Below, piece after piece: positions 1-9,742 of a DNA stretch of 64,000 bases. The stretch's first letter is position 1. Each line of letters starts with the position of its first letter. Below the pieces are notes generated by a model, which saw only the letters and a list, made by a program, of their open reading frames with translations, did no database searches and was not told where the DNA came from. The position numbers and the translations under genes are program-made. Source of the stretch: Stutzerimonas stutzeri (GTDB lineage: Bacteria > Pseudomonadota > Gammaproteobacteria > Pseudomonadales > Pseudomonadaceae); assembly GCF_000590475.1 (NCBI RefSeq), contig NZ_CP007441.1, positions 165,581 through 229,580 of the forward strand, written 5' to 3'.

Positions 1-271
1 CGCCGCCTACCGCAAACCGTCGAGACGATTCGTCCGCACGCCGATCGCGAGCGTGCGAGGCGTCGCATAACGACAGTCCGTCGGTGATTGCGCCGTCGCG
101 GCCATATTCCGGCAACTCTGCCGCAGCCGCGCTTACTAAAAAAGTGATAACACGCACGTCGTAGCTGCCACATGGCAGCAGCCGGGACAGGAGCAGCTGC
201 CGCCCAGCGGCAATCAATCAGGAAGAACCACCACGGCGGCGTTTCCGAACACCGAACCAGGAGATTTTTCC

Positions 272-1444
272 ATGAGAGCCCTTCGCTGGCACGGCAAGCA
301 CGATATTCGCTGCGACAACCACGTTCCAGACCCCTCCATCGAGGACCCGCGCGACGCCATCATCAAGGTCAGTTCCTGCGCCATCTGTGGCTCCGATCTG
401 CACCTGTACGACGGTTTCATGCCCGGCATGCAACACGGCGACATCATGGGCCACGAGTTCATGGGCGAGGTGATGGAAGTCGGCTCTGCCAACAAGAAGC
501 TCAAAGTTGGTGATCGCGTGGTGGTGCCCTTCACCATCGTCTGCGGTGAATGCGATCAGTGCCGGCGTGGCAATTTCTCGGTGTGCGAGCGGACCAACCG
601 CAACAAGGAGGTGGCCGACAAGGTCTTTGGCCACACCACCGCCGGGCTCTACGGTTACACCCATCTCACGGGCGGCTACGCAGGTGGACAGGCGGAATAC
701 GTCCGCGTGCCCTACGCCGATGTCGGCCCGGTGGTCATCCCTGACGGCCTGACCGATGAGCAGGTGCTGTTTCTCGGCGACATCCTGCCAACCGGCTGGC
801 AGGCTGCGGCGCAATGTGACATCCAACCGACTGACACCGTGGCGGTGTGGGGCGCCGGGCCGGTCGGTCAGTTCGCCATTCGCAGCGCGGTCATGATGGG
901 CGCCGAGCAGGTCATCTGCATCGACAACGTGCCCGAGCGCCTTTCCATGGCCCGTGCCGGTGGCGCTATCACCATCAATTTCGACGAAGAAAGCGTGCTC
1001 GAGCGTCTCAAGGAGCTCACTCGCGGCAAGGGCCCGGAGAAGTGCATCGACTCGGTGGGGATGGAGGCACACGCCGCACGCTCGATCGACTCCATGTACG
1101 ACCGCGCCAAGCAGGCGCTGATGCTGGAGAGCGATCGTCCTCATGTGTTGCGCGAGATGATCTATGTCTGCCGGCCGGCGGGCATCATCTCCATTCCCGG
1201 CGTCTATGGCGGCCTGATCGACAAGATCCCGTTCGGCGCGGCGATGAACAAGGGGCTGACCTTCCGCATGGGCCAGACCCACGTCAATCGCTGGACCGAT
1301 GATCTGCTGCGACGGATACAGGAAGGCGAGATCGATCCGTCCTTCGTGATCACCCACAGCGTCAGCCTCGAGCAGGGACCGGAGATGTACAAGACCTTCC
1401 GCGACAAGCATGACGGCTGCATCAAGGTCGTTCTCAAGCCCTGA
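272..1444 (+). CDS. Zinc-dependent alcohol dehydrogenase (MDR family)
   Basis: A 390-residue medium-chain dehydrogenase. Visible are the catalytic-zinc region around C39 (CGSDLHLY) with the GHE motif at 60-62, four structural-zinc cysteines at 91, 94, 97 and 105, and the NAD-binding Rossmann motif GAGPVG at 194-199. Family members oxidise alcohols or aldehydes such as formaldehyde or threonine with NAD(P); the substrate cannot be read here. An AGGAG lies just upstream of the ATG. A small membrane protein follows 70 nt downstream and may be co-transcribed. The roughly 270 bases before the gene hold no other gene I can recognise. Confidence 0.9.
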   Translation: MRALRWHGKHDIRCDNHVPDPSIEDPRDAIIKVSSCAICGSDLHLYDGFMPGMQHGDIMGHEFMGEVMEVGSANKKLKVGDRVVVPFTIVCGECDQCRRGNFSVCERTNRNKEVADKVFGHTTAGLYGYTHLTGGYAGGQAEYVRVPYADVGPVVIPDGLTDEQVLFLGDILPTGWQAAAQCDIQPTDTVAVWGAGPVGQFAIRSAVMMGAEQVICIDNVPERLSMARAGGAITINFDEESVLERLKELTRGKGPEKCIDSVGMEAHAARSIDSMYDRAKQALMLESDRPHVLREMIYVCRPAGIISIPGVYGGLIDKIPFGAAMNKGLTFRMGQTHVNRWTDDLLRRIQEGEIDPSFVITHSVSLEQGPEMYKTFRDKHDGCIKVVLKP

Positions 1445-1514
1445 GGGCGGGCCTCGCGTCTCGCCAGCGGGACGTGGTCGGCTGCTTCTCCAAGCCCCGA
1501 GGAGGGACTGATTC

Positions 1515-2039
1515 ATGAGCGTTCCACATCGTGTCACCCATACCAACCACTCCGCCCGTACGCTTGCCCGTGGCCTCGGCTGGTTCAGCATCGGGCTGGG
1601 CCTGGCCGAAGTGCTGATGCCCGGCAAGCTGGCTCGTTTTCTCGGCGTGCCCGGTAACGAAGGTCTGATCCGCGCCTGCGGTGCGCGTGAAATCGCTACC
1701 GGCGTCGGGCTGCTGTTGAGCGACGATCCCAAGCCCTGGATCTACGTCCGCATCGGCGGCGATATGCTGGATTTGGCCGGGCTCGGCATGAGCATCGAGA
1801 CCGGTACCGAGCAGGTCAACGCGGCCATCGCCGCGGGTGCGGTGGCGGGCATCACGGCGCTGGACGTGTCCTGTGCGCGTGGTCTGGCCAGTGAAAGCGA
1901 GCCCGTCGTCGAGTGGGATTACAGCGATCGCAGCGGTTTTTCCCAATCGCCGGATGCCATGCGTGGGCGCGTCGACGCGGAGTTTGCCGCGGCTCGGGCG
2001 GAGCCGAATGGGTACAGTCCGTCGACGGTGCTGCATTAG
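1515..2039 (+). CDS. Small predicted membrane protein, unknown function
   Basis: 174 residues. Weakly hydrophobic segments lie near residues 17-45, 60-70 and 100-120, rich in Gly, Ala and Leu, followed by a polar C-terminal tail. A GAGGAGG ribosome site precedes the ATG. I do not recognise a named family with confidence; similar proteins in pseudomonads are annotated only as hypothetical. Its position behind the alcohol dehydrogenase suggests co-expression, nothing more. Confidence 0.7.
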   Translation: MSVPHRVTHTNHSARTLARGLGWFSIGLGLAEVLMPGKLARFLGVPGNEGLIRACGAREIATGVGLLLSDDPKPWIYVRIGGDMLDLAGLGMSIETGTEQVNAAIAAGAVAGITALDVSCARGLASESEPVVEWDYSDRSGFSQSPDAMRGRVDAEFAAARAEPNGYSPSTVLH

Positions 2040-3326
2040 GGAGCATTTCGGCTGTCACTGAGGCGGGAGGGTCTGCGTTGGTTGGTTTTTGCGGTCTAGG
2101 CGATCAGTGAGTTGTTTGAGAGCCTTGCTGGGCAACTTATTTTTGCAAACGCTGGATGGCCGGTCCGAAACAGGTAAGCAAAACGTTTTTGCCGTGTACT
2201 GTCGTGGAGCGGCCTTGGCCGCGGAGCTTTGGGCGTTGGGCTTGAGTGATTACCTCCACTGGGCGGTTGGCTGAGGCATTGGTTTCGCCCTGCTGGGCGA
2301 CTCACTTTTTTCAAACGCGAAAAAAGTAAGCAAAAACGCTTGCCCCTGCATCCGGGTCTCGCTGCGCTCGACTTCCCTCATACCATCGCTGCTCCGAGGG
2401 TCGCCGCGTAAGGGCCATCCATGGCCCTTCACGGCTTTCGCGGCATCCATGCCGCTCACCCCTCTGCGCAGCGATTCCATTCGGCCTTCTGACGGGGCGT
2501 TCGGTGTCGTCTGATGGTTCGTCTGTTGGTAAACGAGCAAGGCGCTTTAGACGCTAATCTGGGGACCGAACTAGAAAGCCCCTCGCGAAAGAACGTACCT
2601 GTCTGCGGCCCGACTCGCTCGGCATCTATGCTTCGCGTACCCCGTGCAGCGTCTACGCTCGGCCTCTTGAAAGGGGCAGAAGTCCGAGTCGCCTGACGGT
2701 CTCTTTTGTTCTTTTGTTCTTTTGTTCTTTTGTTCTTGGTTTTGATTTTTTTTTGTGCGAACTATCAGGCGATGCGAAACGCCCCATCAGGAGGGAGAGC
2801 GGAATCGTTGTGTAGAGGGGCGAGCCGCAGGGATGCGGCGAGAGCCGTATAGGGCCATGGATGGCCCTCGTACGGCGACCCTCGGAGCGGCGATGGAGCG
2901 AACGAACCCCGGCGCAGCCGGGGCCGGATGCGGGGGCAAGACCTTTTGGTTCCTTTTGGGGCTGTTGCCAAAAGGGACTCGCCCGGCAGGGCGAAACCAA
3001 TGCCTCAGCCAGCTCCGCCATCGGGCCTTAGGCTCGGAAGTCCAAGCCCAAAGCTTCGCGGCCAAGGCCCGCTCCCGCAACAGCGCAATATGAAGGGGCA
3101 AGCGGTTTTGCTTACTTTCGACAACCGAAAAAGCGACTCGCCCAGCAGGGCGAAACCAAGCGTCCATCCAACTCGCTAATCGGCGTGAAAGCGAAACCTC
3201 CAGCCAACACCCTCTTTCTTCCCGAGCGGGCGATTCGCCTCGGAGAATGCGAGAGGCCATTTTTTGCTAAGGTCTGCAGCCCGTCCCGTACCGCCACCTT
3301 TGGCGGTCACCACCCGATGAGAATTC
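2040..3326. repeat. 1.3 kb gene-free region filled with inverted repeat copies
   Basis: No convincing gene lies here; the open frames are short and Arg/Ser/Pro-rich. A short motif reading ggtttcgccctgctgggcga occurs at 2281-2300, and close inverted copies occur at 2976-2998 and 3134-3157. A degenerate half copy is near 2120-2135. Text around the copies (AAGTAAGCAAAA runs, GCTTCGCGGCC stretches) also recurs. The copies face each other across a tandem repeat at 2704-2735. Such filler repeats are common between genes in this genus. Whether they are mobile or structural is unknown. Confidence 0.6.
2704..2735. repeat. Tandem repeat, 8 bp x 4
   Basis: Four perfect consecutive copies of TTTTGTTC, followed by a T-rich stretch. 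It sits in the centre of the inverted repeats of the gene-free region. It has no spacers, so it is not a CRISPR. It may vary in copy number between strains. Confidence 0.9.
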
Positions 3327-4259
3327 ATGTCCGCCGTCGTCAACGTCGTCCTGCCGGTTTTTGCACTGATCTTCCTGGGCTTTATCTGCCGCCGCACCGG
3401 CCGCATGGGGCCGAGCGGCGCTTCCGAGCTGAATCGTTTCGTGGTCTGGCTGGGGCTGCCGGCGCTGCTGTTCAGTGTTGTCGCCAATTCCACCTGGGAG
3501 CAGCTTTGGCAGCCGGGCTTTATCACGGCGTTCTCGGTGGGCTGTCTTGGCGTGTTCGGCTTCACCCTGATCTACCGCCTGATGCAGAAGCTACCGCTGG
3601 CCGACGCCAGCCTCGATGCATTGGGAGCGTCCTACGCCAACACCGGCTATATCGGCATTCCGCTGTGCATGCTGGTGCTCGGTGACGAGGCGCTGCAACC
3701 CGCAATGGTGGCCTCGATCATCGTCGTCTGCGTGCTGTTCGCCATCGCACTGGCGTGCGTGGAGACCGGGTTGCATGCCGGCCAAGGTTTCAGCCGAACG
3801 TTGGGCAAGGTCAGCGGTGCGCTATTGCGTAACCCCTTGGTAGTGGCGCCGTTGCTCGGAGGCTTGTGGGCCGCGAGCGGAATGGCCCTACCCGTACCGC
3901 TGGCGACCCTGCTGAAATTGGTCGGCGCAGCGGCCGCACCTTGCGCGCTGGTGTCGCTGGGGCTGTTTCTCGCCCAGCCGCAACCCGGCGGCGAGGTCAC
4001 GGGCGTCTGGCCGCTGGTGGCGTTGAAGCTGGTGGTGCAGCCGCTGATCACCTGGTATCTGGCGTTCCAGGTGTTCGAGCTGCCGACGCTCTGGGCCTAT
4101 TCGGCGCTACTGCTGAGCGCGCTGCCCACCGGTACCGGGCCCTACATGCTCGCCGAGTTCTATGGCCGCGAGGCCTCGCGGGTCTCGCGCGTGGTGCTGT
4201 ATTCCACGCTGGGCTCATTAATCACACTGTCGGCCTGCCTAGTGTTGCTGCCGGTGTAG
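3327..4259 (+). CDS. AEC-family (auxin efflux carrier-type) transporter
   Basis: 310 residues, almost entirely hydrophobic, with about ten predicted membrane segments in two halves (roughly 5-145 and 170-310), as usual for AEC permeases. An N-terminal signature region (NRFVVWLGLPALLF, residues 36-49) and the ASYANTGYIGIP stretch near residue 105 are typical. Family members carry organic anions such as malate across the inner membrane; the substrate here is unknown. The ATG has only a weak upstream GATGAG. The gene is convergent with the methyltransferase that follows. Confidence 0.85.
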   Translation: MSAVVNVVLPVFALIFLGFICRRTGRMGPSGASELNRFVVWLGLPALLFSVVANSTWEQLWQPGFITAFSVGCLGVFGFTLIYRLMQKLPLADASLDALGASYANTGYIGIPLCMLVLGDEALQPAMVASIIVVCVLFAIALACVETGLHAGQGFSRTLGKVSGALLRNPLVVAPLLGGLWAASGMALPVPLATLLKLVGAAAAPCALVSLGLFLAQPQPGGEVTGVWPLVALKLVVQPLITWYLAFQVFELPTLWAYSALLLSALPTGTGPYMLAEFYGREASRVSRVVLYSTLGSLITLSACLVLLPV

Positions 4260-4316
4260 CGCGGAAAACCGCGAAGCGTTTTCCATGCGGTGACTGGCAA
4301 GGCGGCGCACGCTGCT

Positions 4317-5264
4317 TCACTCAGCCGGTCGGGTCACTTCCAGCACCACCGCGGCGATGCGGTCGCACTCGGTGTAGGCACCATCGAGCAATTCCTCACC
4401 GAATACATCCGGGTCGACTTCGTGGTAGGCCCATTGCAGCCCGCGTCCTTCCATACGCAGGCGGATTTCGTGGAGGAACGGATCATGGCTGCCCGGCATC
4501 GCCACGCCGGTATAAAGCAGCAGCGTGCCGCACGGGGCGAGCCGCTTCAGGGCGCTATCGAAAATTGCCAGCGACAGACCCGCCCCCAACGGGCCGCCGC
4601 CGTGACGATAGGCGCGCTCTCTCGGGTCGATCAGGTAAGGGGGATTGGCCAGTATCAGATCGAACTCGCCTTCGACGTCGTTGAGCAGATCGCTATGCCG
4701 AGCCGTCAAGTTGTCAGCGCCGGCGAGGGTCGCGTTGATCCGCGTCAGGCGCAACGCTTCGGGGTTGATGTCCACCGCCACCACCTCGGCCTGTGGTCGC
4801 GCCAGTGCGGTAAGAATGGCGCCGGCGCCGGAGCCGCAACCGATATCCACCGCGCGGCTGATGCTGCCCTTGTGGTTGTTCAGGTGCGCCAGGATGGCAT
4901 TGGCGAAACGGTAGGTATCCGGGCCGAAAAATACGGCGTCCGGCGCATCGGTGGGATAGGCCGAATGGATGAACAGCTGACCGTCGAGAGTCGACAAGCG
5001 AACCCGACTGCGCCAGCGCGAGCCGCAGGGCTCAAGTACACCGGCCTGGTCCATCAAGCTGAACACCGCCGGTGGCAGCAGCTCATGCTGGAATGGCCGG
5101 GACCAGCCGAACACGCCGGTCAGGTCCTTGGCCAGGGCATTCTCGATTCGCTGATTGACCCGTTCGTGGGTCAACGGGGTTGGGGTGATGAAGTGATAGC
5201 CGCGCTCGCGCAGCGCCTGAGCCAGATGCAGCAGTGCGCGGTCCCGTGCGTTTTCCAAAGTCAT
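4317..5264 (-). CDS. Class I SAM-dependent methyltransferase, HemK/PrmC-like
   Basis: 315 residues from an ATG preceded by AGGGA. Motif I (VDIGCGSGAG, residues 139-148) binds S-adenosylmethionine. NPPY at 207-210 is the signature of N6-adenine and N5-glutamine methyltransferases. It is longer than PrmC and its N-terminal 120 residues are distinct, so it is probably not PrmC itself. The open frame continues upstream into the preceding gene, but the inner ATG is the only well-placed start. It lies 25 nt downstream of the iron redox enzyme gene, so the two are probably co-transcribed. The substrate is unknown. Confidence 0.8.
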   Translation of the reverse strand: MTLENARDRALLHLAQALRERGYHFITPTPLTHERVNQRIENALAKDLTGVFGWSRPFQHELLPPAVFSLMDQAGVLEPCGSRWRSRVRLSTLDGQLFIHSAYPTDAPDAVFFGPDTYRFANAILAHLNNHKGSISRAVDIGCGSGAGAILTALARPQAEVVAVDINPEALRLTRINATLAGADNLTARHSDLLNDVEGEFDLILANPPYLIDPRERAYRHGGGPLGAGLSLAIFDSALKRLAPCGTLLLYTGVAMPGSHDPFLHEIRLRMEGRGLQWAYHEVDPDVFGEELLDGAYTECDRIAAVVLEVTRPAE

Positions 5265-5289
5265 GTGATTCCCTGGCGAGGTTTCGCCT

Positions 5290-6741
5290 TCAGTTGAACA
5301 GTCCGGTGAAAAGCCGAGTCGCGAGCAGGCCGGCAGCGCTGTGGTGGCGGGAGGGAGCCAGCAAGGGCAGCAAATGGCGCATGCGCGCCTCGCGCGTCGG
5401 CAGTTGCGCCAGTTGCTGTTCCAGCAGCTGAGCCTCCTGATCGAAATCGCTGACCGCCTGGGCTTTATCCTGCACCAGGGCGGGCTTGGCTGGTCGTTCG
5501 CTGGTAACGCGCCGTCGGCCGCTGAACTGACCCTGGCGCTGCGCCAGGGAAGGATGCGGCTTGCCCCGGGTCGGGGCCTGCTCCGCCAGCCAGTCGCCGG
5601 CGATCCAGTCATGCAGCAGTTGCTGCTCGTGGGCGCTGAATACACCGAACATCGGTGCCTGTTCTCCGGTAATCAGTTGCCAGAAGCGGCTGTGCTGCGG
5701 ATCTTCGTGGCGCTTGATCCAACCGCGGTGCTGCAAGGTGTCGAGGAACTGGGGAATCCGCTCCGGCTCGGCCAGCCACTGGTTGACCGTGTAGCCATCG
5801 AAGCGGCAGTAATCGGAATGCACGAACTGCCCGACGCCGGCCTTCTTTTCCAGCACGCGCAGCACCTCCTGTTCGGGATCGAAGCCGCCGATCACCGAGA
5901 GCGTGCTGGCGCCCAGATCGTTGAGGCGATAACCGTTGACGACCCGGCGATAGAATTCCTCGCTGTCGCCAACCTGCGGCCAGGCGGCCAGTAGACCTTG
6001 AATGGCCTTTTTCGCATGGCCGTTGTCGGCGTTGTCGACCGTCACGTGCAGGGTGAAATAGTAAGGGTCGATGCCCAATTCGGTGAGCTCGTAGGAACTG
6101 ATCAGCAGATGCAGCGGTAGCTGCTCGTAGCCCAGATTGAAACCGATCACCTCGGGCAGAAACTGTTCGGCGTGTTCGGCCAACGCCAGCTGGATCGCGC
6201 CCTGGACGAAGTGCTCATCCGCGAGGCTCTGCCAGTCGTCGCAGCCCTGGCTGGCGAGCAGTTTGCGATAGAGCACGACATGGTTCTTTTCCGGCTGCCC
6301 TTCGCCGAGCTCCTCGAGATAGGTCTGGATCAGCGCAGTGAAGCGCGCATCGTCCCAGCGCTGCAGCAGGCCGTAAAGCCAGGCCCCGTCGACCAGTTTG
6401 GTCGGTGCCACGCCCCGCAGGAAGTGCAGCGCGTGGGCCTTGCTGGAGAAATAACGGCGCGGTGCACCGGCGCGGCGCTCGTCGAGGTATGCCTGGTATT
6501 GGCCGCCGATCTTCGCCGTATGGCCGTCGAGCCATTCGCCCAACCCCGTGGGGGCATCCGGCAGGTCGCAGGGCAGCGCGGACGCAGCATCCAACTGGGC
6601 GTTGAGGTACTGCGCCGCGCTGATACGGACGCTGTCGCTGTCAGGCGCGTCGAGCAGGGCGAAATAAAGCGTCTTGGAGGGCGTCGCCGTTTCCGGAGCA
6701 ACGGGAACGGCGTCTACGGGCAGGCTTCGAGTCAATTGCAT
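5290..6741 (-). CDS. Iron-containing redox enzyme family protein (haem-oxygenase-like fold)
   Basis: 483 residues. The central part resembles the iron-containing redox enzyme family. The likely metal ligands are the GYE at 204-206, H232, D236 and H242, in a helical haem-oxygenase-like domain. The C-terminal 150 residues are polar and variable. The longer open frame starts upstream, but the sequence before the MQLTRS start looks non-coding. It probably forms an operon with the methyltransferase just downstream. Family members carry out di-iron oxidative chemistry; the product here is unknown. Confidence 0.7.
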   Translation of the reverse strand: MQLTRSLPVDAVPVAPETATPSKTLYFALLDAPDSDSVRISAAQYLNAQLDAASALPCDLPDAPTGLGEWLDGHTAKIGGQYQAYLDERRAGAPRRYFSSKAHALHFLRGVAPTKLVDGAWLYGLLQRWDDARFTALIQTYLEELGEGQPEKNHVVLYRKLLASQGCDDWQSLADEHFVQGAIQLALAEHAEQFLPEVIGFNLGYEQLPLHLLISSYELTELGIDPYYFTLHVTVDNADNGHAKKAIQGLLAAWPQVGDSEEFYRRVVNGYRLNDLGASTLSVIGGFDPEQEVLRVLEKKAGVGQFVHSDYCRFDGYTVNQWLAEPERIPQFLDTLQHRGWIKRHEDPQHSRFWQLITGEQAPMFGVFSAHEQQLLHDWIAGDWLAEQAPTRGKPHPSLAQRQGQFSGRRRVTSERPAKPALVQDKAQAVSDFDQEAQLLEQQLAQLPTREARMRHLLPLLAPSRHHSAAGLLATRLFTGLFN

Positions 6742-6932
6742 AACTTCACACGGCGGCAGTTGGGGAGGTCCCCAGATGCTTTTTGGGCTGCTGCCGACCG
6801 GGATAAGTTCAGCAGGTCTGCCGAATGGCCGGTCGTCCTGCCGGGTGGTCAACGTGCAACTTCCAGTGCCCATCGCCTTCCTAACTACGGAGGCACCGAG
6901 GCGTGTCCGATGATCAATCAGACGGAGGTCCC

Positions 6933-7151
6933 ATGAACCCATCCGAACGTGACAAGGCAAATCCCGAAACGCTCAGCGACCGCAACGAAAAACGCAGTGA
7001 TCAGGCGCGCGACCCTCGCAATGGCGAAGTTGCCGGCGGCGATCGCAACGACGTACCGGGCGGTGCCTACAACGTGCCGCCGGGCATGGCGGATGAGGTC
7101 AGCGAAGAAGAAGCGTTGAAGCGTCCCAAGCCGCAGAACCCCGAGCGCTAG
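6933..7151 (+). CDS. Small hydrophilic protein, unknown function
   Basis: 72 residues, very rich in Asp, Glu, Asn, Arg and Pro, with no hydrophobic core and so probably disordered. An ATG with a strong GGAGG eight bases upstream decides the start; an in-frame GTG at 6903 lacks such a site. It is divergent from the iron redox enzyme gene. Similar short acidic-basic proteins are conserved in pseudomonads but uncharacterised. Confidence 0.65.
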   Translation: MNPSERDKANPETLSDRNEKRSDQARDPRNGEVAGGDRNDVPGGAYNVPPGMADEVSEEEALKRPKPQNPER

Positions 7152-7560
7152 CCGCCTGCGGTGCGGCCTCGCTCGGCGGCCGGAGATGCCTCCGGCGAGC
7201 CTTGATGTACGACGCGGGTGGGTCGCCTGCTGCCGTTAAACACCGCGCCGCTGTGGCCGGGACGGGACGCTCGGCCATGGTCTGCCGTGGCACACAGCTG
7301 ACGGGTAAAGAGATCTGCTAGTGGGTGCAAGCAACCATGTCTCGATGTGTTGTCGCGATTCGTTCGAATGAGCCAGCTCTCGACCGGACCTGCCCTCCAT
7401 TCGGCCTACTGCTCCGAAGGCGCCGGCGACCAACCCGCCTAAGCCGGCTCGCAACGAACTCTGACCGGCAGCTCCTGTCGCAACTCCTTTGACAGTGGCC
7501 CCTTTACGGGTGGCTGATAATCGGTGGTCTGCAACCCCCTTCAGGCCAGAGGAGACGCAA
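7152..7560. other. Intergenic stretch without recognisable gene
   Basis: About 400 bases between the small hydrophilic protein and the dienelactone hydrolase. Open frames here are short and lack ribosome sites. I see no tRNA, repeat family or clear terminator. The last 20 bases contain AGAGGAG, the ribosome site of the next gene. Confidence 0.5.
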
Positions 7561-8250
7561 ATGACTTCACAGTGGATCGATATTTCTGCGCAGGACGGAA
7601 CCTTCAAGGGCTACCTGTCCCTGCCGCCGACCGGTACCGGTCCGGGGCTGGTGCTGATTCAAGAAATCTTCGGGGTTAACGATCACATCCAGGCTGTCGC
7701 CGACCAGTACGCACGTGATGGCTACGTGGTGCTTGCGCCGGACCTGTTCTGGCGCAGCGAGCCGGGTATCCAGCTGGGCTACGCCGAGCAGGACTGGAAC
7801 CGTGCGGTCGAGCTGAAGAAGCAGCTCGATTTCGACCTGACCATCGATGACTTGCGGCGCAGCGTCGAAACGCTGCGCAAGCGCGACGATTGCAGCGGCG
7901 AGGTGGCATCGATCGGCTACTGCATGGGCGGCTTACTCTCGTTTCTCTGTGCCGCCAATGCCGGAGTGGACGGCGCAATCTGCTATTACCCCGGCAGCAT
8001 CGAAAACCGGCTGGACCAGGCTGAGAAGATCGGTTGCCCGACGCTGTTCCATTTCGCCGAAAAGGACCACTACATTTCGGCCGATGCGGTGGCCGCGGTG
8101 CGCCAGGCGATGGCTGGCAAATCGGCGCAGATCGAGACCTATGCCGGTGTCGATCACGGCTTCAACTGCTGGGAGCGCCCGATGTACAACCAGACCGCCG
8201 CTGCGCTGGCGCACGGGCGGTCGTTGATGTTTCTGGCGAATACCCTCTGA
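7561..8250 (+). CDS. Dienelactone hydrolase family protein
   Basis: 229 residues, alpha/beta hydrolase of the carboxymethylenebutenolidase type. The catalytic triad is visible as C121 in GYCMGG, D169 in AEKDHY and H199 in VDHGFNC, with E35 in QEIFG, as in dienelactone hydrolases, which hydrolyse dienelactones to maleylacetate. The ATG is preceded by AGAGGAG; an upstream in-frame start has no such site. No aromatic-degradation genes are nearby, so the true substrate may differ. The gene is convergent with the lactonase-like gene. Confidence 0.88.
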   Translation: MTSQWIDISAQDGTFKGYLSLPPTGTGPGLVLIQEIFGVNDHIQAVADQYARDGYVVLAPDLFWRSEPGIQLGYAEQDWNRAVELKKQLDFDLTIDDLRRSVETLRKRDDCSGEVASIGYCMGGLLSFLCAANAGVDGAICYYPGSIENRLDQAEKIGCPTLFHFAEKDHYISADAVAAVRQAMAGKSAQIETYAGVDHGFNCWERPMYNQTAAALAHGRSLMFLANTL

Positions 8251-8269
8251 CGCTACCCGGCTCTATGGT

Positions 8270-9448
8270 TTAGAGCCCGCTGCGATCGATGAACTTCACA
8301 TCCGAGGGGCGTCCGATCGGCAGCGTCTGCAGGGTATCGCCCAGCATGCCGTTGTCGGGGTCGCGCCGCAGCACCACCAGCGCATCACTTTTCTGGTTGG
8401 CAATGATCATGTATCGCCCGCTCGGGTCGATGGCGAACTCCCGCGGTTCGCGGCCCTCGCTGGAGCGCTGCTGAATCTCACGCAGGTTGGCGTTGTCCTC
8501 GATGGCATAGACCATGATGCGGTTCTTTTCGGCGCGATCGCTGATATAGAGAAAGCGGCCATCGGCTGACGGATGGATGGCGCCCGGCGAGTGCAGCTTG
8601 ATGTCACCGCCTGCGGCCAGATCGACCAGTTGCCGCTGCACCAGACTGCCGTCGACATGATCGAAGCGCGCCACCTGAGCGCTGAGTTCCAAGGTGACGT
8701 AAGCCTGGAGGCCATCCGGGCTGAACACCAGATGGCGCGGGCCGCTGCCCTCCGGCAGGCTGATGAAGGCCGGGTCGGCGGGCGACAGCGGGCGCTCTGC
8801 ATTGGCCGGGTCGTAGCGATAAGCAAAAATCTTGTCCGCGCCCAGGTCGCTGACGAACAGGGTCTTGCCGTCCGGCGACACCACTGCCGAATGTACGTGC
8901 GACGATTGCTGACGCTCGGGGTGCACTTCGCTGGCCTTGTGCGTGGCGATCTGCGTCACCGGCATGAGCGTCCCGTCCTTGGCCGTCGGCATCACCGCCA
9001 GGCTGCCGCCGGGGTTGGGATTGGAGCCGTAGTTGGAAACGAACAGGTAGCGACCGTCCCGGCTCTGGCTCAGGTGCGTGGGCTCGTCACCCAGGGTGAT
9101 CTGCTGCGCCAGCGGTGATAGCTGACCGCTGTTCGGCGCCATGATGAAAGCGCTCACACGGCCCACGGGATCGGGCTGTCCCGGCCCGTTCTCGTTTGCT
9201 GCGTAAAGCCGGTTGCGGTTCAGATCCAGCGCCAGCCAGGAGGGGTTATCGGTTCGCACGACCTGCAAGGGCTTTGATTCGAGCTGGCCATTTCCGGCAT
9301 CGAACTGCATGCGGTAGATCCCCTTGCTGTTGTCGTCGCCGGTATAGCTGCCGATCAATACTTGATACATGGGTGCTGCTGCTCCCGCTGTGCTGAATGC
9401 CAAGAGAGCCGCGGCGATGCCGAGGCGTATTTGCAATAGGCCGTGCAT
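8270..9448 (-). CDS. Secreted lactonase-family beta-propeller protein
   Basis: 392 residues. An N-terminal signal peptide (hydrophobic residues about 8-20, AGAAA cleavage region) is followed by seven-bladed propeller repeats containing motifs such as SPDGKTLFVSDLG and HPSADGRFLYISDR, typical of the PF10282 lactonase family that includes 6-phosphogluconolactonase Pgl. The export signal argues against a role in the cytosolic pentose phosphate pathway. The start is set by AGGGA before the ATG; a longer in-frame start would hide the signal peptide. Confidence 0.82.
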   Translation of the reverse strand: MHGLLQIRLGIAAALLAFSTAGAAAPMYQVLIGSYTGDDNSKGIYRMQFDAGNGQLESKPLQVVRTDNPSWLALDLNRNRLYAANENGPGQPDPVGRVSAFIMAPNSGQLSPLAQQITLGDEPTHLSQSRDGRYLFVSNYGSNPNPGGSLAVMPTAKDGTLMPVTQIATHKASEVHPERQQSSHVHSAVVSPDGKTLFVSDLGADKIFAYRYDPANAERPLSPADPAFISLPEGSGPRHLVFSPDGLQAYVTLELSAQVARFDHVDGSLVQRQLVDLAAGGDIKLHSPGAIHPSADGRFLYISDRAEKNRIMVYAIEDNANLREIQQRSSEGREPREFAIDPSGRYMIIANQKSDALVVLRRDPDNGMLGDTLQTLPIGRPSDVKFIDRSGL

Positions 9449-9742
9449 GGATGCTTTCCCTATTCTGTTGATGATCGACCTGGGCACACGCTTCGGCCCT
9501 CTAGGTTGAACACATCAGTGCTCGGGGGTTCGGTATGGATGTGGCATCCGAGCCGCACCCCGTGCTCTTGGCTCTATTCGAACTGCCGCGGGCGTTACGC
9601 GGTCTATCCAGAGCTGGGTAAGTTACCCATCTCGCGATTCGCTCACCCCGTACTTCGTTGCGGCGGTGCGCAGCTTTAGGCAAACCGACCCTCGGTAACG
9701 GTCATGCCTCAAACGAACTTCAATTCCTAGCGTGGCCTTCCT

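Noticed and set aside
218..1732. 504-codon minus-strand frame over the alcohol dehydrogenase
   Set aside because: Antisense shadow; the plus-strand gene has zinc and NAD motifs and a good ribosome site.
2704..2735. Possible CRISPR array
   Set aside because: Units are 8 bp, perfectly adjacent, without spacers, and no cas genes are present.
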